A stretch of 64,000 nucleotides of DNA from Helianthus annuus. Taxonomy: Eukaryota > Streptophyta > Magnoliopsida > Asterales > Asteraceae. Made by a program: the position numbers and the translations under genes. A model generated the notes under the pieces. It saw only the letters and a program-made list of their open reading frames with translations, was not told the origin of the DNA and searched no databases. Location of the stretch: the NCBI RefSeq assembly GCF_002127325.2, contig NC_035448.2, positions 4,707,220 to 4,771,219 of the forward strand, read 5' to 3'. Shown piece after piece: positions 35,745 to 45,430 of the stretch (position 1 is its first letter; the number at the start of each line of letters is the position of its first letter).

Positions 35745-37066
35745 AAAAGTGTGAGAAGGATAAGAAAGAATCTACACCATTAGATCTTTGATCTAATGGT
35801 TTAGATTAATAGGGACCAAATTGTAAAATTTGTTTTATCTTTTGGACTGAATTGAAAATTCTAGGGGTAATAAAGTCTTTATATCCATTCAAAATAGGTA
35901 ACTGTAATCAAAATCCCTACAATTTCGATCTTTCTCTCCAATCGCACGACCAGAGCTCTCTCTCTCTACAAATTTCGATCTCTCTCTCCTCCGCCTCATC
36001 TTCTCCGTCGATCTCCTCCGTCCTGCAGCATCCTACCGCGGAACAATCAATTGATCTGATACAGTGATCAATGTGAAGATGAATTCTAGAGAGAGAAACC
36101 ATAAGTCAATGAAGACAAATCTGCATCATCCTACCAGAACCAAACCCTAGCATTGAAATCGAGATTTTGAACTAATTTTGGATTAGGTTTTCGAGAATTT
36201 GAGATTGAAATTGATCGAACTTTATCAATCATTTCATCATCCGTCTTGTTCATTGATTAATTATCGCACGACCAGATGATCTCTCTCTCTACACGACAGC
36301 AGCGGCGGAGCGGCAGTGGTGGTGCCAGAAGTGGAGAAGATGATACAGAGGTGTTTTTATCTTTTTGTGAATGGTGTTTTTTTCTTTTTTTCTGAATGGA
36401 GTTATTATCTTTTATGAATGGTGTTATTTTTTACTGAATGGTGTTATTTTTTACTGAATGGTGTTATTCTTTTCTGAATGGTGTTATTTTGTTTCTGAAT
36501 GGTGTTATTTTCTTTTTCTGAATGGTGTTATATTTATTTACTGAATGGTGTTATATTCTTGTATTGAATGGTGTTATATTATTTACTGAATGGTGTTATT
36601 TTGTTTACTGAATGATGTTATTTTTTGTTTACTGGATGGTGTATTTTGTTTCTGAATGGTGTTATTTTGTTTCTGTATGGTGTTATTTTGTTTCTGAATG
36701 TTGTTATTTTTTGTTTGCTGAATGGTGTTATATCTTGTACTGAATGGTGTTATTTTGTGTACTGAATGGTGTTATATTTTTGTTTACTGAATGGTGTTAT
36801 ATTATTTTCGTAAAAACACCATGAATTGAACTATGATTTTTTTAAAAATACCATGTCATGAACATGGCTCTGATTCTGTGAATGATGCAAAAAAAATTAA
36901 AATGAATGATGTTATGGACGGTTATATTCCTTAAATCAAGGATTTTCTCTCTCCAAATCCTTAAATCAAGGATTACCATATTTGAATTTGTTAATGCATT
37001 TACAATCTTACCCTTTTCAATTAATTTAGATCTAATGGTTGAGATTCTTTCTTACCTTTCTCACTC
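35745..37066. mobile_element. Inverted-repeat element, about 1.3 kb, carrying a minisatellite
   Basis: GTGAGAAGGATAAGAAAGAATC...CCATTAGATC at 35751 is the inverted counterpart of GATCTAATGG...GATTCTTTCTTACCTTTCTCAC ending near 37064. No clear target duplication. The left third looks leader-like (CT-rich, 35940-36010); the right half is the 36366-36804 array. No transposase. Could also be a captured leader flanked by repeats. Confidence 0.55.
36366..36804. repeat. Minisatellite: about 20 copies of a 17-25 bp unit
   Basis: Units of the form CTGAATGGTGTTATTTTGTTT vary mainly in the length of the T/A-rich spacer. There is no conserved spacer/repeat alternation, so it is not CRISPR-like. It lies inside the inverted-repeat element. 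Confidence 0.9.
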
Positions 37067-37638
37067 ATATGCTTGGCTCGTTTTCAAATCGAACCAACCG
37101 AGCATTTTTCGGGAATTTTTCGAGCGATCGTCGAACGATCCTCGATCGTCGAGCAGTTTGAACAGCCCTAGTAAACACTTCCTAACAATGTTATACATGT
37201 TTTGTATGAACTATAAATTTTATGATTTCCCAAAAAAGAAAAATGTATATGATTGCAAGCAACGCAAAAATAACGTCATATTATAACTATATAGAGGTGA
37301 GATTTCTCACTTTCATAGTTCAATAGAGAAATATAGCTTAATTGATTATCTTTTTAGGCACGTATATCCGTTCAATAATTTTGAAAATATTTGCTGATGA
37401 TAATACAGCCCATCTGAAAAGGTAGTCATTTTGACTAGCGTTCATTAATGAGTCGTGGTTGGTTAGTGGGTCCAGTCATGTACAAGTGATTTTGGATTGC
37501 TAGGGATATTGGATTTGTTGTGAGCCATAAAAAAATTGTATTATTCATTTATTTGAATTTGGTGTACTTTTCTTGAATTTTGATTTTAGTGTATTTTTCT
37601 TGACTTTTGATTTTAGGTCATGTATTTGGTTCACTCAC

Positions 37639-38469
37639 TGAAGAAACACGGAATCATTGTCGGGATCATTGGACCGTTTTCTTTGAGAAGATGGAGAATC
37701 ACACATTTTTCTTTCTCTTGAACTTAGATCTGCAATGGAGAAAAGAGAAACATGGGAATGTAGAGATGGTCGGTAAGAGAAGAATCTCTTATTTCCAGCA
37801 ACAAAAGTGTGACGGCTCCATATCTTGTGCCCTAATAATGAGGTGAACACCTCTTTATATAGGAGACATAGAGGTGCACAAACCGGTTAATTTTAATAAC
37901 CGGATCGGTTAATCGGTTATACCGGTTAATTTGACTTTTTGACTTTAACCGGTTATTACTTGAACCGGTTATTTGTTTAACTGGTCCGGTTAATTACTTT
38001 AACCAGTTCGGTTAATTAACCGGTTATTTTCGGTTATTAACCGGTTTTTTTGCCTTTTTTTTTTTAATTTTTCGGTTAACCAGTCTATCGGTTAAAAAAC
38101 CGGTTTAAAAAAACCGGTTATTATACTAAACACTTATAACCGGTTACTAACCTACGGTTAAATAACCTATTGAACCGGTTATTCCAAAATCGGTTATTAA
38201 CCGGTTACGGTTTCGGTTAATAACCGGTTACGGTTAATTAACCGGTTATTTTGTGCACCTCTAAGGAGACATGGATCTCCCCTAACCTCAATGGGCCAGG
38301 CCCAGTTAGAGGTTATCTCTACAAGTCCCCAGCCCAAAGTAGTGTAAACTACACCGCGTTGGGCCTCGCGGTTGGGTTAGTAAGCAACAATAATAAATAA
38401 TTAATATAAAAGCGATAAGTAACAGGAATTTCCGACCGCTCAGGTCGGGTCCAATACCATACCCCATCA
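37639..38469 (+). mobile_element. Solo LTR (831 bp) of an unidentified LTR retrotransposon
   Basis: Compared with fragment A the CCR intron is interrupted here. The inserted sequence begins TG (TGAAGAAACACGG) and ends CA. It is flanked by CTCAC (37634-37638) and CCCAC (38470-38474), a 5-bp duplication with one mismatch. TTTATATAGG near 37854 fits an LTR promoter TATA box. No internal coding region remains, so LTR-LTR recombination has probably removed it. A hAT-like element is nested at 37869-38263. Confidence 0.65.
37869..38263. mobile_element. hAT-like non-autonomous element, 395 bp, 8-bp TSD
   Basis: Ends TAGAGGTGCAC and complement, flanked by exact AGGAGACA at 37861-37868 and 38264-38271. 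The interior is almost entirely AACCGGTTA-type palindromic motifs. It is inserted just downstream of the TATA box of the solo LTR. Confidence 0.85.
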
Positions 38470-39091
38470 CCCACATTGAATTTCATCATTTCTGAAAAGG
38501 ATATTGTATTTAAAAAAATGGAGAAGGCTAGGAATCGAGTATTATTCTGAAAAATACTTAACTAAATCTTGACCACTTGTTCGCGATGTAGCAAACTTTC
38601 AGCACAGAGATATTGATCAGAAGCTGAGGGAGTCTTGAAGTGTAAAATGTGAGTCAATGCCACATTTCGTACATCAACGTACGCTTGGACCAAATTGGCG
38701 TAGGTATTTGCCAGACCTTGTTAGATACTTTAAGATATGTATAATGTTGGCCATTGACCGTGGGTAGCAAAAGTGGTCCTATCACCAACACCGAGTTCAC
38801 TATAACCAGGTCCACCGCTCTTGCTTTAGCCTCGTCCCATGCACCTATTCAACCACGACTTTTCCATACAATACATCTTCTATGATACCCGTTTCAAGTC
38901 ACAAGTTAATCTAGTTAATTATTTAAAATTTTATACCTAAGTATTTAATATTTTTAATATGAAAATTATTATTAAATAAGTTTTGCTGAGTAATTTAATA
39001 TTTTTTTCAAACATGTTCCAAGATTAGGCACACTTTCTAGTATTTAATCCTTAAGAAAAAAATAAGTGTTAAATATATTAATTCAAATCTA

Positions 39092-41169
39092 TCTACTATA
39101 ATAAAAGAAACCAACTTTTGGACACATGTCACTCATTGAAGGTATCTTCAAATCTATACTTATCTTATATTAACTAAATAAAAAATAAATAATAAATTAA
39201 TACTAAATTTTATTATATTTTAATAAAATATTATCCTCAAACCTAAATTGTTAATCTATACTATATAATAAAAGAAACCACTTTGGGGACACATGTCACT
39301 CATTGGAGTCATCTATTTTTTAGCCTATTAAAATTAAATAATTACTTATGAGATATACGTAGAGATATACTATCTAATATATATAATTATGAGATATACG
39401 TAGATATATAGTATAGATTAAAAACTTATTTCGAAAATATACTATTAATATTAAATTATTATTTTTATAATAAATTTCTTTAGATATAGGAATAGGTTAC
39501 ATTAGTTTTATTATATCGTAAAGAGATTTTATTTTAATATTTACGTTTATACTTTTACATCCAAATTAAGTAACATATTTAAATTGTCTATGACTCTTTA
39601 TAATCAGTAATATGTTTTAAATATATTTAACTTTTTATAATCAGTAAATGTTTTAAATATATTTATTTTAAATAAAATATTATATATTTTTTAAATATGT
39701 TTTATAAAATAAGAATATGACTTAAGATGTAATTTTAAGGAGATAAAAATTATTATTATTTAATATGAGAGAAAATGCAGGAAATCAAAATCTGAAATTA
39801 ATCAGAACTCAACTCGTGTATTACACGAGGTTTTTTAAAGATATAAGTTTTTATTATTTACTATATAAAATTACATTTATTCAACCCGTGTAAGACACAT
39901 GGTTTTTTAAGATACAACTTTTTTTTTATCATTTACTATACAAAATTACATTTATCCAACCTGTGTAATACATGAGGTATTTAAAAATATAATTTTTTAT
40001 TATTTGATATATAAATTCAACACGTGTAATACACGGGGTTTTTTAAAGATATATTTTTTTTATAAATTACTATACAAAATTACATTTATACAACTTGTGT
40101 AATACACGAGTTTTTAAAAATATAACTTTTTTATTATTTGATATATAAAATTATATTTATACAACCCGTACAATACACGGGGTTTTTTAAATATATAAAT
40201 AATCTATTATTTATTATTTTTTTTCATTATTTGATGTATAAAATTATATTTATTCAACCTGTACAACAATAAAAGGAGGTTTTAAAGATATAACTTTTTA
40301 TTTTTTAATATATAAAATTATATGTATTCAATCCATGTAATAAACAAAGTTTTTAAAGATACATTATTTTATTATTTAGTATATAAATTCACATTTATTC
40401 AACCCGTGTAATACACGGGGTTCTAATCTAGTTTAATATATTTAATTTTTATAAATTAGATAGAAATTGTATTTTAATTAAACAATAATTTTATATACTT
40501 TGTAAGATGGTCTAAACAGATCGATTTTAATAGTCTAAATTAATAGATCGGCTTAATATTCTAAATATATCGATTTTGGCTTAAGAATTTTGATACTTCA
40601 CATTTTGTGGTTTTGTATTTAAAAAATATGGTTGTTTATGGCGAAGAATGAAAGCAAAAATATAAGACAGAAAACAATTTGAGAAATTTAATACAATATA
40701 TTAGTTCTAAACTATTACATTAGGTACTATATTATATATTGTCAAAGACAGAACTTTTAAAACACCTTGGTTTGAGAGGGGACGTCTTGTATTCAAGTCA
40801 CATAGACGACAGAGAATAAAAAAATAATTCAAATGTTTTTTTAGGGTAAATTGAAATTTGGATGGGTAAGTTAGAGTTTTAGAAAACTAAAACTAACTTC
40901 ACAATAAAGAAAATAACTGAATAACGATAAAAATAGAATACACTGCAAATTTAGAAGATAATTCCAAATAAGGGTAAATTACAGGTTTCATTCTTCTCGT
41001 GTAATACACAAGGTTTTTAAAAATATAACTATTATTTAATGTATAAAATTACATTTATTCAACCAGCATAATAAAAAAGGTTTTTAAATATATATTATTT
41101 TAATTTTAATGTTCAGTATAAAAAATTACCCTTTATTCAACCCGTGTAATACACGGGGTTCTAACCTAG
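39092..41169 (+). mobile_element. Helitron-like element (outer), 2078 bp
   Basis: Starts TCTACTATAATAAAAGAAACC after an A and ends in the hairpin CCCGTGTAATACACGGG, a short spacer and CTAG before a T. TC start, CTRR end, subterminal hairpin and A|T target site are the Helitron signature. No RepHel coding sequence, so non-autonomous. A second complete element lies within it. Confidence 0.75.
39255..40431 (+). mobile_element. Helitron-like element (inner), 1177 bp
   Basis: Starts TCTATACTATATAATAAAAG at 39255 after an A and ends hairpin plus CTAG at 40428-40431 before a T. It is the same family as the outer copy: after the start, both read AAAAGAAACCA and GGACACATGTCACTCATTG. Alternatively the two starts and two ends belong to adjacent rather than nested copies. 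Confidence 0.65.
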
Positions 41170-41170
41170 T
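39805..41170 (+). repeat. Array of about 12 degenerate Helitron 3'-end-like hairpins
   Basis: CAACCCGTGTAATACACGGG-like units recur at about 39812, 39885, 39957, 40018, 40091, 40162, 40255, 40329, 40400, 40997, 41060 and 41139. Spacing is 60-95 bp except for one larger gap, and each is followed by a T-rich GGTTTTTTAAAGATATA stretch. Only the copies at 40400 and 41139 are followed by CTAG. Confidence 0.8.
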
Positions 41171-41753
41171 ATCAAACATATTTCATTGTTTTTTACATAC
41201 TTCTTTTTTTTGGGTACGTTCTTGTTTTTTTGGTCATTTGTGCTAACTGCTTTGGGCTCCTGCTAATAGGCTTATGGATTGGGCTTTTGCTTTTTTAGCT
41301 TATGTTTTCCTCTAGACATCTCGCCTTCATGTTTTTCTTTGTAGCTAGCTACAATATGTGCCTTGTCTTCACATGCTAATATATAATATATAACATGTCA
41401 TTAACATACACAAGTAACCGTACTCCTTTTTGTCATTGTACTCTTTATAACAGACACAATAGTCATCAAACCATACAGTGATTTTTTTTTTCAAAATACA
41501 TACCTTATCACTTTGCCTCAAATCCAAGTGGTTGTCTCATGTAAATGTCTTCTTCAAGGTTACTATGTAAGAAGGTTGTCTTCACATGAAGTTAGTTGTT
41601 CAAGTTCAAAATTATGTGTTACAGTCAAGGACAATATAACTCTTATAAAAATTATGTGTTCTTGGCTCTAAGTTGCCGTGGTTTATATGCCACAGTCCCA
41701 AACATCTTAAATGTCCTAGCCAATTTCTCAAGGGAGTTTTCATATCTATGGTT

Positions 41754-42110
41754 AGAGGTGTACAAAAAAACTGGTTTTAGAATCGAAACCGGAAAAAAAA
41801 CCGAAACTGATTTTTTTTTTAACCGGTTTTTTTTATAACCGGTTTTTTTTTAACCGGTTTTTTTTAACCGCCGGTTTTTATACCGGTTACTATTCTTGAT
41901 TTCAAAAACCTGTTATTAACCGAACCGGTTATTAAAAAACCGGTTAAAAACCGGTCCCAACCGGTTATACCGGTTATTGTTTTGGACCTCAAAAACCGGT
42001 TAGTAACCGGAACCGGTTATTAAAAAAACCGGTTTTTATTTTGGGTGAAAAAACCGGTTTTTTTTTAAACCGGTTTTTTAAAAACCGATTAACCGATTTG
42101 TACACTATGA
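41754..42110. mobile_element. hAT-like non-autonomous element, 357 bp, 8-bp TSD
   Basis: Flanked by exact CTATGGTT (41746-41753 and 42111-42118). Left end AGAGGTGTAC, right end GTACACTATGA, with decayed terminal symmetry. The interior consists of AACCGGTTTTT motifs like the element at 37869. It is inserted in the copia remnant. Confidence 0.75.
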
Positions 42111-42213
42111 CTATGGTTGATGATGCTGTAGACAAAGAAAGCTTCAGCCCAAAAATTCTTTGTTAAGAAGTTTTCTGTTCATCCTTTTACTGTCCCATTT
42201 TGTTTCAATTAAA

Positions 42214-42830
42214 CTAGAATTAAGCACCCCGCGTTGCGGCGGGGACCTAAAATTATGCCAAATAACATCAATGCCACACCACTGGTAGCGACCACCAACA
42301 CTGAAGTTGCGGCGTGTTAATGCGAAGAAATAAGACTGAAACATATAACATATAAAAAATAACTATGTCGATTTAGGACCCATTCGTTGCGACAAACTTG
42401 TTAAATGGAAAAAATAGATGTAAAAACGGTCAACCACGCACACGTTGCGACATGTTAATTCGCAAAATAACGTAGAAAAGAATAACTAAGTCGATGTAGG
42501 ATCGCCTGTTGCGGCGAACTTGCCAAAGGGGAAAAATAGACATGTTGCGACATACCTGTCAAATGTGAAAAATAGACCAAAAACGTTGAACCACACACGC
42601 ACGTTGCGATGTATTAACTCGCAAATTTTAGAACGAAATGTAAAACGAAAAACTTGCGAAAGATAAAAAGTATGGGGAACAAAGTTGTAAATAAAAAAGT
42701 TTTTGGTTAAATTACAAAAGATGAAAAGTTTTGGGTTAAAAGTAAACAAATTAAGAGGGCTAAAATACAAAAGATGAAAACCTTTGGGTTAAAAGTGTAA
42801 AATCACAAAATATTTTTGAAAAACACCCCA
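42214..42830 (-). mobile_element. Helitron-like element, minus orientation, 5' end not found
   Basis: On the minus strand CCCCGCCGCAACGCGGGG forms a GC-rich hairpin, followed by CTAG at 42217-42214 and then T: a Helitron 3' end. The interior contains several CGTTGCGAC/TTGCGGCGAAC motifs related to the element at 54270-55138. The upper boundary is judged only from where copia homology resumes. Confidence 0.6.
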
Positions 42831-43177
42831 TGCTAAGGGTACAACATCACAATACAACAATGTGTTGCTAATTTATATTATGGAAATGCCTAGTGATCCA
42901 TTGTCACTTGTCAAATTTTTCTATCTTCTTTTAAGTCCGAGTTTCAACTAATGGCATCCATTCTTTAAACTTATTAAAAGTTTCATCTTTACTTTTCAAG
43001 ACAAAAATCCAAACTCTTCTTAAACAATATGGCTCCACCTAGAGATGAAACTTTAGCAGGACCCCATAAATCAGCATGAATATTATCCAATATGCCTTTT
43101 TTGTGAATTGTTTACCCCCAAAACCTAATGTTTATTCAACTCTACAAGCCCTTGTGCACTTATATGCCTCCTGTGCC

Positions 43178-43594
43178 ATGGTTGTTAAAAGCCATCGTCT
43201 CTTGCACCTAAGCCCATTTTCAGGCTGTGGCGCCTTAAGTCAAAACGATTACGCTTTAATTCTCCAGGTGATGGTTCAGGCGCAGATTCCGGACAGTTTC
43301 TTGCCAAATTGTCTAAATTCCGGCAAGATTTGAGCTAGATTTCTACTTTTATCTAATGAAAACTATTTTCCTACATTAAATTTTAAAACTTTTGGTACTA
43401 AATAGATAATATTAAATGTTATATAATAGCTTTAGTTTATTTTATTTAAAAATAGTATTAATTTTCGAATACATAAAATATTATAATTCTTTTTCAATGT
43501 GCGTTTTTTTTATTCTCAGACCCTCACTTTTTCTGCGTTTTGCGCCTAGGCTCTAAGCGAGGCCTTGAGTGCGCCTGGAGCCTTTAATAACTAT
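43178..43594. mobile_element. MITE with CATGGTTGTTAAAAGCC termini, about 417 bp
   Basis: The ends CATGGTTGTTAAAAGCC and GCCTTTAATAACTATG are imperfect inverted repeats of each other, and the element is related to those at 62564-63033 and 46951-47135 (same ATGGTTG-type terminus). Flanks CCTGTGC/TTTGTGC suggest a decayed duplication. It splits the copia integrase remnant. Confidence 0.65.
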
Positions 43595-43794
43595 GTTTTG
43601 TGCCATAACATAGCTTCAGAACTAGTAAAAAACAATGGATTCATTTATGATCTTAGCTTTCCAATCCCTTATATTATCATGATATCCATTACTTTCAAAA
43701 GTTCCCAATGATATCAAGTTTCTTTCTAATTCAGAAATATACTTACATTACAAGACAACTTTAAAGGAATCAAAGTAAACACAAGAATTCAAAA

Positions 43795-44737
43795 CGAACT
43801 ATTGATAGGGTCCGGTCGGAGGGTTGAATTGACTAACATCGACCATGGATCTATTTGTGTTTAAGAAATCAAGCATAACATGCACTCATTTTTATTATGT
43901 GACCCAAATAATCCATTTATCTAAACAAGTCCAACTGGATGACGATTTGTAAGAGAGTTGTAAATGAGTTAAAGAGATCACAAAGGGTTGGTATGTTGTT
44001 AAAAATGGGTTAAACCGGTCGTAAATGAGTTGATTGTATACTATACTTTTTAAATTGTGAGTGGGTAGACATGCTTAATTAAATAGATTAAACATGTCAA
44101 CCCATCACAACTCGTTTATTAAACAACTTGACCCAAACCATTGACTAACAAAAACCATTTTATTTAGATACGGTGTTAAAATAGTTTCGGATAATATCAT
44201 AAATTGTCGTCTTAGTTTTAACCAAGCTACATAAAACCCATCACTCAAAACGTCTAAAAGTAATAATAAAAGAATTTATTAGAACTTAGTGACTACAGAA
44301 TAAACAAGTATTATAATTGTTTCATTTAGATCATCAATTATATTAAGTGTATATACAAAAGAAACAATAACAAAAGTTAGGTGGTTTATATTATTTATAT
44401 AGTTAGAAAAGAAGTATAAGTGGTTCTATTAGAACTTAATAATTTTATTCTAAAAATCATTTATTTTAGTTACCCTACAAATCATGCTTGTCAAGAATTA
44501 AAATTAAAATCTTGAACATTATGAAAACAACTAGTGCACCCTACCTAACAATGTTAATAAGTGTTTTGTGTTATCTATATATACCTTATGATTTTCGATA
44601 ACACTCCTTTTCATACTGATCTTTGTGACTGCAAAGTACGAACAATTTATCGGCTATTAATAACTCAATAATCTCTAAAACGTCGTCAACCATGGGGCAA
44701 TGCAACATTAAGCATCGTATTATCATTTTGAGACATA
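43795..44737. other. AT-rich intergenic DNA; right part is the CCR 3' flank
   Basis: No gene. 44525-44730 is homologous to 33730-33915 and 37170-37270, marking it as ancestral flank of the duplicated CCR locus. Confidence 0.5.
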
Positions 44738-44932
44738 GGGCAGGCCTTGGAGCAACTGGTAAGGTTGTTTCTTTGTGACCTTGAGGTCACAAGTTCAATC
44801 ATGGAATTAGCCTCTTACAGAAAAGAATAGGGTAAAGTTGTATACATCAGATCGCGAATCGACCTGGCCCCTCCTTGGACGTTGCGCAAATGTGGGAGCT
44901 AGAGCATCGGGTACGCCCTTATATATAGTACA
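44738..44932 (+). mobile_element. Au-like SINE
   Basis: GGGCAGGCCTTGGAGCAACT, then GTGACCTTGAGGTCACAAGTTC (B-box region, split motif), CCTCTTACAGAAAAGAATAG, ATCAGATCG and CCTGGCCCCTCCTTGGACG match, in order, the diagnostic blocks of the widespread plant Au SINE as I recall it. It lies in the CCR 3' flank and is absent from the duplicated flanks A and B, so it inserted after the duplication. Confidence 0.75.
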
Positions 44933-44934
44933 AT

Positions 44935-45430
44935 AATTATGAAGATGTTCCCTTTTGGATTTATGGACATTACTCCATTATTTACAACTTTATGCATGAC
45001 CATGATGGTAGAGAGAATATTTGTTACAAACAAAACATATATAAAGATACATTCAATACATAACCAATTAAAAATCAAATGACTAGGATTAAATATTAAG
45101 ATGGCCATCGGGATAGGTTGGACGATTGGTTGCACCGGGAGATGACCCTTCTCTTGTAAACTCTTGACTGTTAATTTTAGATATTCCTTTTGATTTATGG
45201 ATCCTACTCGACTATTTACAACTTTCGGCATGATAATGATGGTAGGGAGCGTATTTGTTACAAACAAAACATAAACAATGATGATTCTCTTAACATAAAT
45301 ATATAGAGATACATTCAATACATAACCAATTTAATATCAAACTACTAGGATTGAATATGGAGTTGGTCATCGGTCTGGGTCGGTTGCACCGGGAGATGAC
45401 CCTTCTCTTGCAAACTCTTAACCGTGTCAT
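44935..45430. repeat. Tandem duplication of the CCR 3' end, about 250 bp unit
   Basis: 44935-45180 and 45190-45430 share TTATGGA..ACTC..TATTTACAACTTT, GATACATTCAATACATAACC and GTTGCACCGGGAGATGACCC. The lower-coordinate copy retains a readable fragment ([16 protein letters not shown]) of the last CCR exon without the rest, so it is a non-functional echo downstream of the true stop. Confidence 0.8.

Larger units (their letters stand above)
37165..38895 (-). pseudogene. CCR-locus fragment B: exon 4 pseudogene with intron 4, split by a solo LTR
   Basis: 38515-38880 is a degenerate minus-strand copy of CCR exon 4: matches to 46240-46571 include ACATCAACGTACGCTTGGACC, GTTAGATACTTTAAGATATG and TCGTCCCATGCA. 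Frame breaks and substitutions are scattered, and NWYCYGK is not preserved. 37165-37638 and 38470-38514 match intron 4 and are closely related to fragment A; exon 5 is missing. The two parts are separated by the solo LTR at 37639-38469. This is a dead tandem paralogue of the CCR gene. Confidence 0.8.
41440..43790 (-). pseudogene. Degenerate Ty1/copia retrotransposon pol, repeatedly invaded
   Basis: Minus-strand fragments in order: GAG-pre-integrase-like remnants (43600-43780); integrase (IHADLWGPAKVSSLGGA at about 43020-43085; FKEWMPLVETRT and the following KKIEK at about 42915-42975); integrase end (TVKRMNRKLLNK, 42150-42195); RT start with EEDIYM-like sequence (about 41530-41580). Frameshifts and stops are numerous. 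Insertions interrupt it: hAT-like 41754-42110, Helitron 42214-~42830 and a MITE 43178-43594. LTRs were not found. Confidence 0.75.

Noticed and set aside
36366..36804. CRISPR-like array
   Set aside because: Units are contiguous with variable T/A linkers, no unique spacers of fixed length, and the host is a plant.
44899..45318. 139-codon minus-strand ORF resembling the CCR C terminus
   Set aside because: It combines duplicated CCR 3' sequence and untranslated DNA; the real last exon is 45345-45531.
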